The notes under the pieces are model-generated. The model saw only the letters and a list, made by a program, of their open reading frames with translations, did no database searches and was not told the DNA's origin. The translations under genes were made by a program, and so were the position numbers. From an uncultured Sutterella sp. (GTDB taxonomy: Bacteria > Pseudomonadota > Gammaproteobacteria > Burkholderiales > Burkholderiaceae_F), in contig CALEAW010000033.1 in NCBI GenBank assembly GCA_937943605.1, positions 1 through 32,715 of the forward strand: DNA of 32,715 nucleotides. Reading direction: 5' to 3'. Positions 22,250 to 30,791 of the stretch are shown one piece after another (positions within the stretch are counted from its first letter, which is position 1; each line of letters starts with the position of its first letter).

Positions 22250-23373
22250 TAGCAAGTCTCCGTTAATAGGGTAAGCAAGGCATCTAGAAGACGACGATTT
22301 TCTGCTTCTGTGCCGACCGTGATACGAATGCAGTTGTCTAAAGTCGGTTGACGGCTTTGGTCACGAAGAACAATGCCCTGATTGCGAAGTTCATTAAAAA
22401 TTGGATTGGCGTCGTTAAGTTTGACGAGCAAGAAGTTCGATTGACTTTCAACCACAGCCAGAATGCCTGGTAAGGCTGATAGAGCGGTACGTAAGGCTTC
22501 ACGACGAGCAACACAAGCCTTGGCGCGTTGACGCATGACTTCAATGCCTACTGGTGATAAAGCTTGCTGAGCGATATCAGCCGTTGGTGTCGGAATGGGA
22601 TAGGGGGCGATCACCTTCTTGAGGGCATTGATCACGCTCGGAGAAGACAATACGAAACCGCACCGTAAGCCCGCTAAAGCGAAAGCCTTGGAGAGCGTGC
22701 GAATGAGGGCTACGTGTGGGTATTGAGCCAAAAGGTTGACGGCTGTCGTCTCAGGCGCAAATTCAATATAGGCCTCGTCAATCACAAGAATGGCGCGGCC
22801 TTGTGTAGCTTTGGCAAGGGTTTCAAGCACGTCACTAGGCACAAGATTACCCGTTGGGTTGCCTGGTGAACACACAAAGACGACCTTAATCTCAGGACGC
22901 TGATTGAGCACCTCAATGGCGACATCAACATTAGGTACCCAGTTATTTTCTGGCGACGTGACTAAATTGATGACTTCAGCCCCATTGGTTTGCGCAGAGA
23001 CGCTATACATGCCGTACGTGGGTGGAAACTGCAAAATGGCTTCCTTTTCGGGTCGACAAAATGTACGCACAAAGAGTTCAATGCCTTCGTCACCGCCTCG
23101 GGTCACCAAAACTTGATTTTCATTTAGACCAGCGTAGGTTGCATAGGCCTTCACGACCGCTTCGGGTTGAGGTTCAGGATAACGGTTAAAAAAACGCTCA
23201 AGAGGTGCCATAGGATCAGCGTCAGACGATTCATTGGCATTGAGCCAAATGTCGCCTTGAATGCCTGCGGCCGCCGCAATGCGACGGGCACTCTGATAGG
23301 GAGTGAGTGCCTGCACATCAGGGCGAGCGAGCTGAGCGGGATCCTTTTTAGCAAGCGCTTTAAGATCGTTCAT
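22249..23373 (-). CDS. hisC: Histidinol-phosphate aminotransferase
   Basis: A 374-aa class I/II PLP aminotransferase. Motifs: LTPYQSARR, WLNANESSDAD, RGGDEGIELFVRTFC, FPPTYGMYSVSA, CSPGNPTGNL, IDEAYIEFAP and the PLP-lysine stretch RTLSKAFALAGLRCGF. It transaminates imidazole acetol phosphate to histidinol phosphate. ATG at 23373 follows hisD by 13 bases with GGAGTG about 6 bases upstream. The sequence follows the enterobacterial HisC pattern. Confidence 0.97.
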   Translation of the reverse strand: MNDLKALAKKDPAQLARPDVQALTPYQSARRIAAAAGIQGDIWLNANESSDADPMAPLERFFNRYPEPQPEAVVKAYATYAGLNENQVLVTRGGDEGIELFVRTFCRPEKEAILQFPPTYGMYSVSAQTNGAEVINLVTSPENNWVPNVDVAIEVLNQRPEIKVVFVCSPGNPTGNLVPSDVLETLAKATQGRAILVIDEAYIEFAPETTAVNLLAQYPHVALIRTLSKAFALAGLRCGFVLSSPSVINALKKVIAPYPIPTPTADIAQQALSPVGIEVMRQRAKACVARREALRTALSALPGILAVVESQSNFLLVKLNDANPIFNELRNQGIVLRDQSRQPTLDNCIRITVGTEAENRRLLDALLTLLTETC

Positions 23374-23386
23374 GAGTACACTCCGC

Positions 23387-24694
23387 TTATTGCTTCAATT
23401 GGGCAAGACGAATCAGAACTGCACGTTGGTGTGCATCAAGTTTTTCAGTGTTTGCGAGGAGTGCAATGGCGGGCCCCAAAGCAGTAAAGCCTTGAGGCGT
23501 CATTTCTTGTACCGTCATGCGCTTTGTAAAGTCAGCTAAGCCTAAGCTTGAGTAAGTCGCAGCGTAGCCATAGGTCGGAAGCACGTGGTTCGTGCCCGTG
23601 GCATAGTCGCCGCCAGATTCTGGTGACCAATCACCCACAAAGACAGAGCCTGCGTTCTGGACCTTGTCGACTAATTCGCGTGCGTTTCTCGTTTGAATAA
23701 TCAAGTGTTCGGGCGCATAGCGGTTCGAAACAGCAACACATTCGTCGAGATCCTTGACTACGATGAGTCGGCTAGCTGATAGTGCTTTGACAGCAATGTC
23801 TTTGCGCGGTAAGTCGGCGAGTTGGCGGTCTGCGGCTTGAGCGACTGCTTTAGCTAATGCTTTGGACGGGGTGACCAAGACGACTTGGCTATCGGGGCCG
23901 TGTTCAGCTTGCGATAGAAGGTCGGCAGCGACAAAGTCGGGGTTGGCTTCGGCATCCGCAATCACAAGGACTTCGGATGGACCGGCTGGCATGTCAATGG
24001 CGGCACCGTCAGGGCGACCGCTCACTTGACGTTTGGCTTCAGTTACGTAGGCATTGCCTGGACCAAAGATTTTGGAAACCGACGGAATCGTTTCGGTGCC
24101 AAAGGCCATGGCAGCAATGGCTTGTGCGCCGCCGACCTGATAAATCTGATCAATGCCACAGAGTTTGGCCGCTGCTAAGATCGGATCTGCGATCGGAGGT
24201 GGTGAGCATAGAATCACACGCTCGCAACCAGCGATCTTCGCAGGGATCCCCAACATTAAGACAGTCGAAAAAAGAGGGGCGGTACCGCCAGGAATATAGA
24301 GCCCCACAGCGTCGATCGGGCGCGTGACCTGTTGACACAGAACGCCGGGCATGGTTTCAACAGTGACTGGTTCAAGCACTTGAGCAGTGTGGAACTTTTT
24401 AATGTTGTCAGCAGCGGTACGCAAGGCATTCATGAAGTCGTCAGGCAATCGAGCGATGGCGGCATCGACTTCTTCAGGAGTTACACGGAATTTTTTGACT
24501 TCGGTTCGGTCAAAGCGAGCACTAAATTCACGCAAAGCATCGTCGCCACGGGTTTCGACTTCTTGAATGATGCCTGAGACCACCGTTGCGATTTTGTCAC
24601 CAGCTAAGACCGCAGGACGACGCAGAATGTCAGTACGTTCCGTTTCGCTGAGGGTATTCCATTCGATGATGTCGTTGAAATTGAGTTCCGTCAT
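23387..24694 (-). CDS. hisD: Histidinol dehydrogenase
   Basis: A 435-aa Zn enzyme that oxidises histidinol to histidine. Conserved stretches: CQQVTRPIDAVGLYIPGG, LCSPPPIADPIL, VGGAQAIAAMAFGTE, IFGPGNAYVTEAKRQV, MPAGPSEVLVIAD, DLLSQAEHGPDSQV, and GTNHVLPTYGYAATYSSLGL near the C-terminus. Zn ligands in the HGPDSQ, GPEHLI-type and GTNHVLP regions are retained (APEHLI here). Length and sequence follow E. coli HisD. It starts 6 bases after hisG, with GGAG from the hisG stop region as ribosome binding site. Confidence 0.97.
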   Translation of the reverse strand: MTELNFNDIIEWNTLSETERTDILRRPAVLAGDKIATVVSGIIQEVETRGDDALREFSARFDRTEVKKFRVTPEEVDAAIARLPDDFMNALRTAADNIKKFHTAQVLEPVTVETMPGVLCQQVTRPIDAVGLYIPGGTAPLFSTVLMLGIPAKIAGCERVILCSPPPIADPILAAAKLCGIDQIYQVGGAQAIAAMAFGTETIPSVSKIFGPGNAYVTEAKRQVSGRPDGAAIDMPAGPSEVLVIADAEANPDFVAADLLSQAEHGPDSQVVLVTPSKALAKAVAQAADRQLADLPRKDIAVKALSASRLIVVKDLDECVAVSNRYAPEHLIIQTRNARELVDKVQNAGSVFVGDWSPESGGDYATGTNHVLPTYGYAATYSSLGLADFTKRMTVQEMTPQGFTALGPAIALLANTEKLDAHQRAVLIRLAQLKQ

Positions 24695-24700
24695 GATTAA

Positions 24701-25600
24701 TTACTCCATCATTTTTTCAATCGGTAGGACCAGAATCGAGCTTGCGCCTAGTGCCTTAAGTTGTTCCATCGTTTCCCAAAAGAGACTTTCTCGGCTCACC
24801 ATGTGAAGAGCGACATGGTCGCTAGAGCCAGCGAGCGGCAAAATTGTGGGATGTTCTGCGCCCGGTAATAGGGCAACCACTTGATCTAACTTATCTTTTG
24901 GGGCGTGCAGCATGATGTACTTGCATTCACGCGCACGAGAAACCCCTTGCATACGAACCAGTAACTTTTCAACCAACGCTTCTTTGCTTGTACTTAGTGG
25001 TTCTGGCTTTGCAATCAGACAGGCTTTAGAGCGGTAGACCACTTCGACCTCTTTGAGTCCATTGGCTTCGAGTGTGGCGCCAGTACTCACAAGGTCACAG
25101 ATGGCATCGGCTAAGCCTGCACGTGGCGCGACTTCGACTGAACCCGTTAATAAGCAGGGCAAAAATTGAAGCTGACGTTCGTCAAAGCAGCGCTTTAAAA
25201 GGTTGGGATAGCTCGTTGCGATACGGCGACCGTTGAGGCTTTCAAGGCCTTGCCAGGTTTCATCAGTAGGAATGGCAATGGAGAGTCTGCAGTCGCCAAA
25301 GTCAAAGCGACGCAAGAGACGAAATTGAGGCGTTTCACCTTGATTCTTGCGTGCAAGCAGAGTTTCTTCGAGGACGTTTTCGCCGATGATGCCGAGATCT
25401 ACAACACCGTCCATGACAAGCCCAGGAATGTCGTCATCACGAACACGAAGAATTTCGACTGGCATGTTTTCAGCGACAGCTAAAAGGCGTTGCGAGTGAA
25501 AACGAACCTTGAGGCCGCAACTTTCAAGAAGATCTTGTGAGTCGTCAGAGAGGCGGCCCGACTTCTGCATGGCAATTCTCAGACGGTTGGTGTCAGTCAT
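24701..25600 (-). CDS. hisG: ATP phosphoribosyltransferase, long form
   Basis: A 299-aa HisG of the long, hexameric type, the same length as the E. coli enzyme, with a C-terminal regulatory domain that binds histidine (about 225-299, ending ALGASSILVLPIEKMME). The catalytic part includes RLRIAMQKSGRLSDDSQDLL, RDDDIPGLVMDGVVDLGI, GSVEVAPRAGLADAICDL and VSTGATLEANGL. It catalyses the first, feedback-inhibited step. ATG 25600 has AGGACA about 8 bases upstream. The frame is open to 25762, but that part is the attenuator leader. Betaproteobacteria usually have the short HisG that needs HisZ, so this form is unusual for the group. Confidence 0.97.
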   Translation of the reverse strand: MTDTNRLRIAMQKSGRLSDDSQDLLESCGLKVRFHSQRLLAVAENMPVEILRVRDDDIPGLVMDGVVDLGIIGENVLEETLLARKNQGETPQFRLLRRFDFGDCRLSIAIPTDETWQGLESLNGRRIATSYPNLLKRCFDERQLQFLPCLLTGSVEVAPRAGLADAICDLVSTGATLEANGLKEVEVVYRSKACLIAKPEPLSTSKEALVEKLLVRMQGVSRARECKYIMLHAPKDKLDQVVALLPGAEHPTILPLAGSSDHVALHMVSRESLFWETMEQLKALGASSILVLPIEKMME

Positions 25601-25673
25601 GTATCTTGTCCTACTAAAAGCTTTAGGATTGAGTTTGGCAAAGGAATGCTTTGCTACCATGACGTCTTCCAAA

Positions 25674-25710
25674 TGCAACAAGCCCTCGGAAGACGACTTC
25701 CGAGGGCTTG
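25674..25710 (-). terminator. Attenuator terminator of the his operon
   Basis: CAAGCCCTCGGAAG (25679-25692) and CTTCCGAGGGCTTG (25697-25710) form a perfect 14-bp stem with a 4-base loop. On the minus strand it is followed by TTGCATTT and lies between hisL and hisG. Confidence 0.9.
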
Positions 25711-25837
25711 CGTGAATTTTCCTTTGGAGTAAATCTCCTCGCCATCGGAAGTATGCGTACATCCTCCCGAACAGCGTAAACGCCCGAGGGATGACCTAAC
25801 GATGGTGATGATGATGGCGAAGGAAATTCATAAGCAT
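25679..25837 (-). promoter_or_regulatory. his operon attenuator with competing hairpins
   Basis: On the transcript, ACUUCCGA (25752-25745) can pair with UCGGAAGU in the 5' arm of the terminator, forming an antiterminator. The adjoining GAUGGCGAGG (25746-25737) can instead pair with CCUUCGCCAUC inside the hisL coding sequence (25823-25813), with one bulge. A middle imperfect hairpin lies at about 25760-25793. This is the classic arrangement in which ribosome stalling at His codons frees the antiterminator strand. Confidence 0.8.
25796..25837 (-). CDS. hisL: his operon leader peptide
   Basis: A 13-residue leader peptide, MLMNFLRHHHHHR, with five consecutive His codons, ending at TAG 25796. GGAG lies about 8-9 bases before the ATG at 25837. 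A second ATG two codons later is also possible. When charged tRNA-His is scarce the ribosome stalls on the His run and changes the folding of the leader, so that the attenuator downstream is not formed. It lies about 195 bases before hisG. Confidence 0.93.
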   Translation of the reverse strand: MLMNFLRHHHHHR

Positions 25838-26033
25838 GGAACTACTCCAAAAGGGAATTTGTGTCGTATTGCGGCTAATCCGCGATTCGTTAAAAACAGT
25901 ATGGCATGCGTCGCGGACTTATGGAACCCTGAGTCACGATTTCTTTAGAGAGAAGTGAGGAAGTCTGTTTTGATGCAAACCAAGATGGGTTTATTGCTTA
26001 GGAGCATCTGCTTAAGCCGTGTCAGAAGACTGG

Positions 26034-26810
26034 TTAATAGCTGACGGTCGTGGGGATACCCATCGCTTCAACGAGCTTGGCAATTTCATCAAGACGAGCT
26101 TTCGAGGCTTTTAATAGGCCTTTAGCGGGGGTTTCTCGATCAATGGTGTAAATCGTGACAAGTTTGGGTTGAATGGCTTTGACCGCTTCTAACCAAGGAA
26201 GCACGAAGTCATCAGATGTATTGTCGACGCTTTGGTTTTGCCATGTGCCACCCATAAACATTGTTTGAATAATGCAACGACCGTTGAAGGCTTTCATGCG
26301 TTCGATGAGTGTTGGTAGATCGTAATGGCTAGTTGGACGATCAACAAGGCGAATGTAGTCCATGTTCACGGTATCCAACTTCAGTAAAGGATTATCTACT
26401 CGCATCAAGGCATGAAATACGCCGTCTTTCAGAATATGGGTTGCATTGGTGAGCACGCTCACCTGACTATTTGGGGCATAGCGATCACGTAGGGCCAGAG
26501 TATCGTCAATGATGCCTTCAAAGTTTGGGTGTGAAGTGGGTTCGCCGTTACCAGAAAATGTAATGGTGTCTGGAAGCCTACCTTCAGCTTCCATCGCTTG
26601 TAGCTTTGCTTCAAGCGCATCTTTCACGGCTTGACGGGTTGGCATCTTGGCTTCAGGTCGGTGGTTCCCATTGAGACCGCATTCACAGTAGATACAGTCG
26701 AAACTACATAATTTGCCGTCAGGCGGTAATAAGTTAACGCCTAAAGAGATGCCTAAGCGGCGGCTATGAATGGGACCAAAAATCGGGCTAGGAAAGAGAA
26801 TCGTCGACAT
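26034..26810 (-). CDS. Radical SAM protein (COG0731-type Fe-S oxidoreductase)
   Basis: A 258-aa radical SAM enzyme. The cluster-binding motif is Cys35-SFD-Cys39-IY-Cys42, preceded by IFGPIHSRRLGISLGVNLLP, and followed by the SAM-binding ITFSGNGEPTSHPNF. This is the pattern of a widespread family of unknown substrate. ATG 26810 (MSTILFPSPIFGP) is preferred to the in-frame TTG at 26846, although no strong ribosome binding site is seen. It is transcribed toward the his operon, about 200 bases upstream of hisL. Function not known. Confidence 0.88.
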   Translation of the reverse strand: MSTILFPSPIFGPIHSRRLGISLGVNLLPPDGKLCSFDCIYCECGLNGNHRPEAKMPTRQAVKDALEAKLQAMEAEGRLPDTITFSGNGEPTSHPNFEGIIDDTLALRDRYAPNSQVSVLTNATHILKDGVFHALMRVDNPLLKLDTVNMDYIRLVDRPTSHYDLPTLIERMKAFNGRCIIQTMFMGGTWQNQSVDNTSDDFVLPWLEAVKAIQPKLVTIYTIDRETPAKGLLKASKARLDEIAKLVEAMGIPTTVSY

Positions 26811-26935
26811 GAATATAAGCCATAAAAGGTCAATTGTATTGGGCAATCATAACCCCGAAATGGCTTTGCGCGTAGGATGAGTGACCATTAAAACAAAATG
26901 CGTTGCCCCGCAGAGAGCAACGCATCGTCAAAAAA

Positions 26936-28345
26936 TTAACTTTGAGAAACTCGAATGGCTTCTTCGATTTCTGTCTTTGTATGACCGTCATCAGCGGCAA
27001 ATTGCTTGGCGACCCAAACAGCCATCACGGCTAACGTGATCCCGGTAAGCGTTAAACCTGCAGCGGTTGCACCCCAGAAGCCGTACGCCTGATAGGGGCC
27101 ACCTAACCATTCGCAACCAAAGGCAAGCAAATAGCCACCGCCCAAACCAACGGCCCAAAGCATGATGCCATAAATGATCATGGGTACACGGGTGACTCGA
27201 TAGCTTCGCAAAGCAAAAGAACTCACACACTGCATCGCATCAAAGACGTGGTACATGCAACCAAAGATGAGTAGCGAAGCTGCCATGGCAAGGACGCCTG
27301 GGTCATTGGTGTAGAGCGAGACGAAGAAGCCGCGGCCAAAAAAGAGCACCGTCACGATGATGACCGCAAGGAGTGTAGAGAGCTTCAGTGTACGCACTAA
27401 GACTGTCAGGGCAACCGCGGGCCAACGTGCACCTAAGCACTGGGCAATTAACACCGATGAGGCAATGCCGATCGAGAGTGGAAGCATGTAACACATGGCT
27501 GTGATGTTGGCCACAATTTGGTGGGCTGAGACAGCTTCAGCTCCGAATCGAGCCACGAAAATGGCCATCAACGTAAAGCTTGATACTTCGAAAAACGTAC
27601 TTAAGCCAATTGGGATGCCGACATGCAATTGTTCTTTCATGAGCGCCCAACGCGGACCGCAAATCGACTCGGCGTGCATTTGCTTATAAAAAGGATCCTT
27701 CAACCAAATAAGGAGGTAACAAGCAAACGCTAGAAAATTGAGGACGCAGTAGGATAACCCAGCTCCCGCGCCACCCATAGCAGGGAATCCAAGCCAACCG
27801 TACATGAAAATGCCGTTGAGGGGCACTTTGAGGATAAGCATGCTGACTGAGACCCACATCGTAATGCGTGGTCGAGAAAGCGCTGCGTTGACTGAGACAA
27901 AAGTACGCGCAAAGAGGTTGGCTGGAAGGCTTAAGGCAGTGAAAAAGAGAAATAAGCCCGCCATGCGCGCAACCTCACCTGTGACCTGCCCCATGGAAAT
28001 CCAAAGGTCAGAGTAAAGAAGGAGAGGTACGCCAATAAACGAGAGAAAAATGCCGAGCCAAATGTTTTGCTGAAGCTCTTCGCCAATGGCACGGTAGCGG
28101 CGCGCACCGTAATGATGTCCGGCAATCGGCGAGAGACTTTGCAAAATACCTACCAATCCCATCACAACACTGACAGTGGCGGCAAGCCCCAAGGCGATCG
28201 CCGCTAAATGGTCTTTGCCTAATTGCCCTGCCATGATGGTGTCGATCGTGCCACTACCAATGATGCTAACGTTGGCAACAAAGATGGGGCCAGCAAGACG
28301 AGCAAGGGCCTTAAAGGAAGTTTTTGGAGGCTGTAGGTGCGACAT
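26936..28345 (-). CDS. MATE-family multidrug efflux transporter (NorM-like)
   Basis: A 469-aa membrane protein with about 12 predicted membrane segments and two MatE halves. It begins LARLAGPIFVANVSIIGSGT and IDTIMAGQLGKDHLAAIALG, the usual first helices, and repeats the pattern near the middle (GIPIGLSTFFEVSSFTLMAI; AHQIVANITAMCYMLPLSIG). Such proteins export cationic drugs or dyes by Na+ or H+ antiport. The start at 28345 lies two bases after the stop of the glycosyltransferase gene, so the two are co-transcribed. No terminator T-run was seen in the short gap to the radical SAM gene. Substrate unknown. Confidence 0.92.
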   Translation of the reverse strand: MSHLQPPKTSFKALARLAGPIFVANVSIIGSGTIDTIMAGQLGKDHLAAIALGLAATVSVVMGLVGILQSLSPIAGHHYGARRYRAIGEELQQNIWLGIFLSFIGVPLLLYSDLWISMGQVTGEVARMAGLFLFFTALSLPANLFARTFVSVNAALSRPRITMWVSVSMLILKVPLNGIFMYGWLGFPAMGGAGAGLSYCVLNFLAFACYLLIWLKDPFYKQMHAESICGPRWALMKEQLHVGIPIGLSTFFEVSSFTLMAIFVARFGAEAVSAHQIVANITAMCYMLPLSIGIASSVLIAQCLGARWPAVALTVLVRTLKLSTLLAVIIVTVLFFGRGFFVSLYTNDPGVLAMAASLLIFGCMYHVFDAMQCVSSFALRSYRVTRVPMIIYGIMLWAVGLGGGYLLAFGCEWLGGPYQAYGFWGATAAGLTLTGITLAVMAVWVAKQFAADDGHTKTEIEEAIRVSQS

Positions 28346-28347
28346 GA

Positions 28348-30048
28348 TTAGCGCTGATAGACAGTAAAGGTTTCGTCTGTGTGCGGACGGCTAAAGCCGT
28401 TGTGGTCACCACGAGAACGAATAATTTCAAAGCGGCAACGCTGGCTACCTTCGCGCGTCAAGACTTGAAGGTCGGCATAGTGCTTAAAGAGTGCCTGAAG
28501 GCCATGATTAAAACCAACGCCAGCAACGCAGTCTTCCGGTGTTAATCCTTTGACTTTGAGCTCAGTAGCGACTGCTTCAACCACGGGCACGTACGAACGA
28601 TTGAGGTCAATAGCCGTATGGTAAAGGCCGATCAACGTGGCAGAAAACGCGGTGATCCCTGCTGCAGATAACCAAGGACCACGCCAAATGACCACAGGAC
28701 GATGCGTCAAACGCCAGCCGATAAAGATGAGCCAAATAAGGGACGAAATCAGTGCTAACGTAAAGCCGCCGTCAAAGACAGGGGTGGTACCTGGGGCGAG
28801 ACGTTGCAATGAGGCTGCCATTTTGGGGGCAAAGTTCGTGAGCCAGGCAAACCAATAAGCCCAGAGCACGACGGTGCCGAGCGTAAAAATGTTGAGGGAG
28901 AACCAGTCCAAAATGTTTTCGTACCCACGGCGAATCGTGACTAAGCCAAAGGCGGCAAGCACAGCCAGCGTGGGTAAGAAAACCAAGAAGACCGTGTCGT
29001 AAGCCTGGAAGGACGAGAAAATCACAGCAGGAATGCCAGCCAACAAGGCGCCAAAGGGCAAGAGGATATGGGTTTGACGAATTTGGTGGCGCCAAGCATA
29101 GATTGCCCAAATAACAAATGGCCAAATCGGGCAAAGGTACCAAAGGGCGTTTTTAGTAAACCAGAGATAGGTATCAATGCCAGCAAAGCTGAAGTGGCTC
29201 AATTGGGTAGGCAACCATTCACCAAACCAAACGGAGGCTTCTTGCGGGTAAAGCAAGAACGACAACAAAGGCCAAGGCAAAAAGCCGACCAAGGCACCGA
29301 TGCAAGCTAGCATCAGACGTTGACGGCGATGCACTTTAAAGCCACGTAACAGTTGAATGGTGACCAACGCGAGCACCAAAAGCCAGCAACCAGCAAACAG
29401 TGTGGTGGAGACAATGGCAGCACCTGAGGCAACCCCTGCAATAAAGGCACCGAGCAATGGACGACGTAAACCAAAGGTCAAGCCATAAAAAACCAAGGCG
29501 CCCATTGTGAGAAGGGCTGTGTCTGGGAGTGCTTCGTGTTGGCGTGTGAGAATGCCAAAGGTCGACACGAAAAGAAGAACTGCGCTATCAGCCACGACTC
29601 GACCGTAGTCGCGAGGGCATGCTTCGCCGCCAAAGGCAAAGGCGATAGGCTGTGCTTCGGGGCGGCGAGCGAGATGCCAGGTGCCGTACCAGAGAGCAGC
29701 AGTGGTGAGTGCAAAGAGGAGGCACGCAGCAAAGCGAGTTGCAGCGATATCTCCCATGAGGCCAGTCCAACGAGAAATGGCAATCAAGCTTGCGGTGAGC
29801 CACCCCGTCATAGGCCCTGCATCGGTGACAGGGGCATCGGCAATGACGGGCATGAGCCACGACGAAAAAGAGCCGTCCAGCATACTCATCGCGGTGCCAA
29901 AACTGAGGGCATCGCGCAACGTCCAAAGGCCTGTAGCCCAAAAACCGCAGAATGCAAAAAGGGTAAGCAGCGCAAGAAGACTCCAGCGTGGGAGTTTGTT
30001 GGCGGCTTCCTGAGTCATCTTGACGGGTGTGGATCGCTGACTGAGCAC
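28348..30048 (-). CDS. ArnT/PMT-type integral membrane glycosyltransferase (GT83/GT39-like)
   Basis: A 566-aa polytopic membrane protein with roughly 12 membrane segments and a C-terminal periplasmic part (about 480-566). The N-terminal region (FWATGLWTLRDALSFGTAMSMLDG) and the later ILTRQHEALPDTALLTMGALVFYG loop resemble lipid-linked sugar transferases such as ArnT, which modify lipid A or other surface glycans. The usual catalytic acidic pair of ArnT (DE near the first loop) is not obvious. A GTG at 30048 has AAAGGA 6 bases upstream, but the ATG at 30018 (MTQEAANKLPRW) is also possible, because the promoter below would leave almost no leader for the GTG. Substrate unknown. Confidence 0.75.
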   Translation of the reverse strand: MLSQRSTPVKMTQEAANKLPRWSLLALLTLFAFCGFWATGLWTLRDALSFGTAMSMLDGSFSSWLMPVIADAPVTDAGPMTGWLTASLIAISRWTGLMGDIAATRFAACLLFALTTAALWYGTWHLARRPEAQPIAFAFGGEACPRDYGRVVADSAVLLFVSTFGILTRQHEALPDTALLTMGALVFYGLTFGLRRPLLGAFIAGVASGAAIVSTTLFAGCWLLVLALVTIQLLRGFKVHRRQRLMLACIGALVGFLPWPLLSFLLYPQEASVWFGEWLPTQLSHFSFAGIDTYLWFTKNALWYLCPIWPFVIWAIYAWRHQIRQTHILLPFGALLAGIPAVIFSSFQAYDTVFLVFLPTLAVLAAFGLVTIRRGYENILDWFSLNIFTLGTVVLWAYWFAWLTNFAPKMAASLQRLAPGTTPVFDGGFTLALISSLIWLIFIGWRLTHRPVVIWRGPWLSAAGITAFSATLIGLYHTAIDLNRSYVPVVEAVATELKVKGLTPEDCVAGVGFNHGLQALFKHYADLQVLTREGSQRCRFEIIRSRGDHNGFSRPHTDETFTVYQR

Positions 30049-30057
30049 GGGGGATCC

Positions 30058-30085
30058 TTTATAGAAGATTTTTAGACATTGTCCA
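30058..30085 (-). promoter_or_regulatory. Candidate promoter of the glycosyltransferase-MATE operon
   Basis: On the minus strand TGGACA (30085-30080) and TATAAA (30063-30058) are 16 bases apart. TTGTCC/GGACAA around 30079-30099 also forms an inverted repeat over the -35. Confidence 0.5.
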
Positions 30086-30097
30086 TTTTTCTAGGAC

Positions 30098-30137
30098 AAA
30101 TGAAAAGGGCAGTCCGATAAATCGGAAACTGCCCTTT
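30098..30137 (-). terminator. Terminator of rpmE2
   Basis: AAAGGGCAGT (30104-30113) pairs with ACTGCCCTTT (30128-30137), with an inner CCGA/TCGG. On the minus strand TTTTCATTTG follows. Confidence 0.9.
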
Positions 30138-30184
30138 CGGAGAAGCGACATGCGACGTTTTGCCGCATGGCCAAACGCACAAGA

Positions 30185-30472
30185 TTACTTGGCGGCCTTG
30201 GCGGCTTCGGCGGCGGCGTTCATGGCCTGCTGCTTGGCAGCGAACTTGGCACGGAACTTTTCAACGCGGCCGGCTTCAACGATACGGGTCTGAGCGCCCG
30301 TGTAGAACGGGTGGCTAGCAGAGGACGTATCGAGCTTGAACATCGGGTAGGTCACGCCGTCGATTTCAACCGTTTCGCGCGTCTGAACGGCGGAACGGAT
30401 GATGAACGTCTGGTTGATGGAGAGGTCGACGAAAGCGACTTCGCGATATTCGGGATGAATGCCTTTCTTCAT
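30185..30472 (-). CDS. rpmE2: 50S ribosomal protein bL31 type B
   Basis: A 95-aa L31 of type B: MKKGIHPEYREVAFVDLSIN at the start, then RSAVQTRETVEIDGVTYPMF and SSASHPFYTGAQTRIVEAGR. It has no CxxC zinc motif, which marks the zinc-independent form. The alanine- and lysine-rich C-terminal tail (AAKQQAMNAAAEAAKAAK) is longer than in many relatives. ATG 30472 has AGGA about 10 bases upstream; the frame upstream of it is non-coding. L31 binds at the subunit interface of the ribosome. It is divergent from hemC. Confidence 0.96.
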   Translation of the reverse strand: MKKGIHPEYREVAFVDLSINQTFIIRSAVQTRETVEIDGVTYPMFKLDTSSASHPFYTGAQTRIVEAGRVEKFRAKFAAKQQAMNAAAEAAKAAK

Positions 30473-30791
30473 TTTTAAATAATTCCTAGTTTTGTTGTCG
30501 GTCGCCCTGGTGGCCTTACGAGTTCGCCCGAAATGTCGGGTCTTACAACAGGCATGCCTACCCACGTGCCAACTGGGAAGCGGATGATTATGTCAGATTG
30601 AAGGCGTAAGTGCAAGTGAAAGAACAAAAAATACTGTGACCTTGTTGAAGGCCTTAAAGTTTGTTGGCGTATCGTTAAGGGTTAAACAAAGTTCTATTGT
30701 TAAAATGCCCAAAAAATGCCGGAATCTTGATGCCGGCTTTCCTTTTTATTGTTGTCCCTACAGTGGGACCTAGATCCTTAGATTCAGCATC
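30473..30791. other. Divergent intergenic region rpmE2/hemC (319 bases)
   Basis: No gene is visible. It must contain both promoters. It holds a terminator-like hairpin at 30718-30748 and a short hairpin GTCCC TACAGT GGGAC (30754-30769) before hemC. No clear -35/-10 pair is claimed. Confidence 0.6.
30718..30748 (+). terminator. Terminator-like hairpin in the hemC leader
   Basis: GCCGG (30718-30722) pairs with CCGGC (30733-30737), then TTTCCTTTTT. It is 44 bases before hemC on the same strand with no plus-strand gene upstream, so it may act as an attenuator or be incidental. Confidence 0.35.

Noticed and set aside
25601..25762. 54-residue N-terminal extension of HisG
   Set aside because: It reads through the attenuator terminator; the family start and ribosome binding site are at 25600.
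25838..26033. his operon promoter
   Set aside because: Only weak candidates were seen (for instance TTCCAT with CATACT); none was good enough to list.
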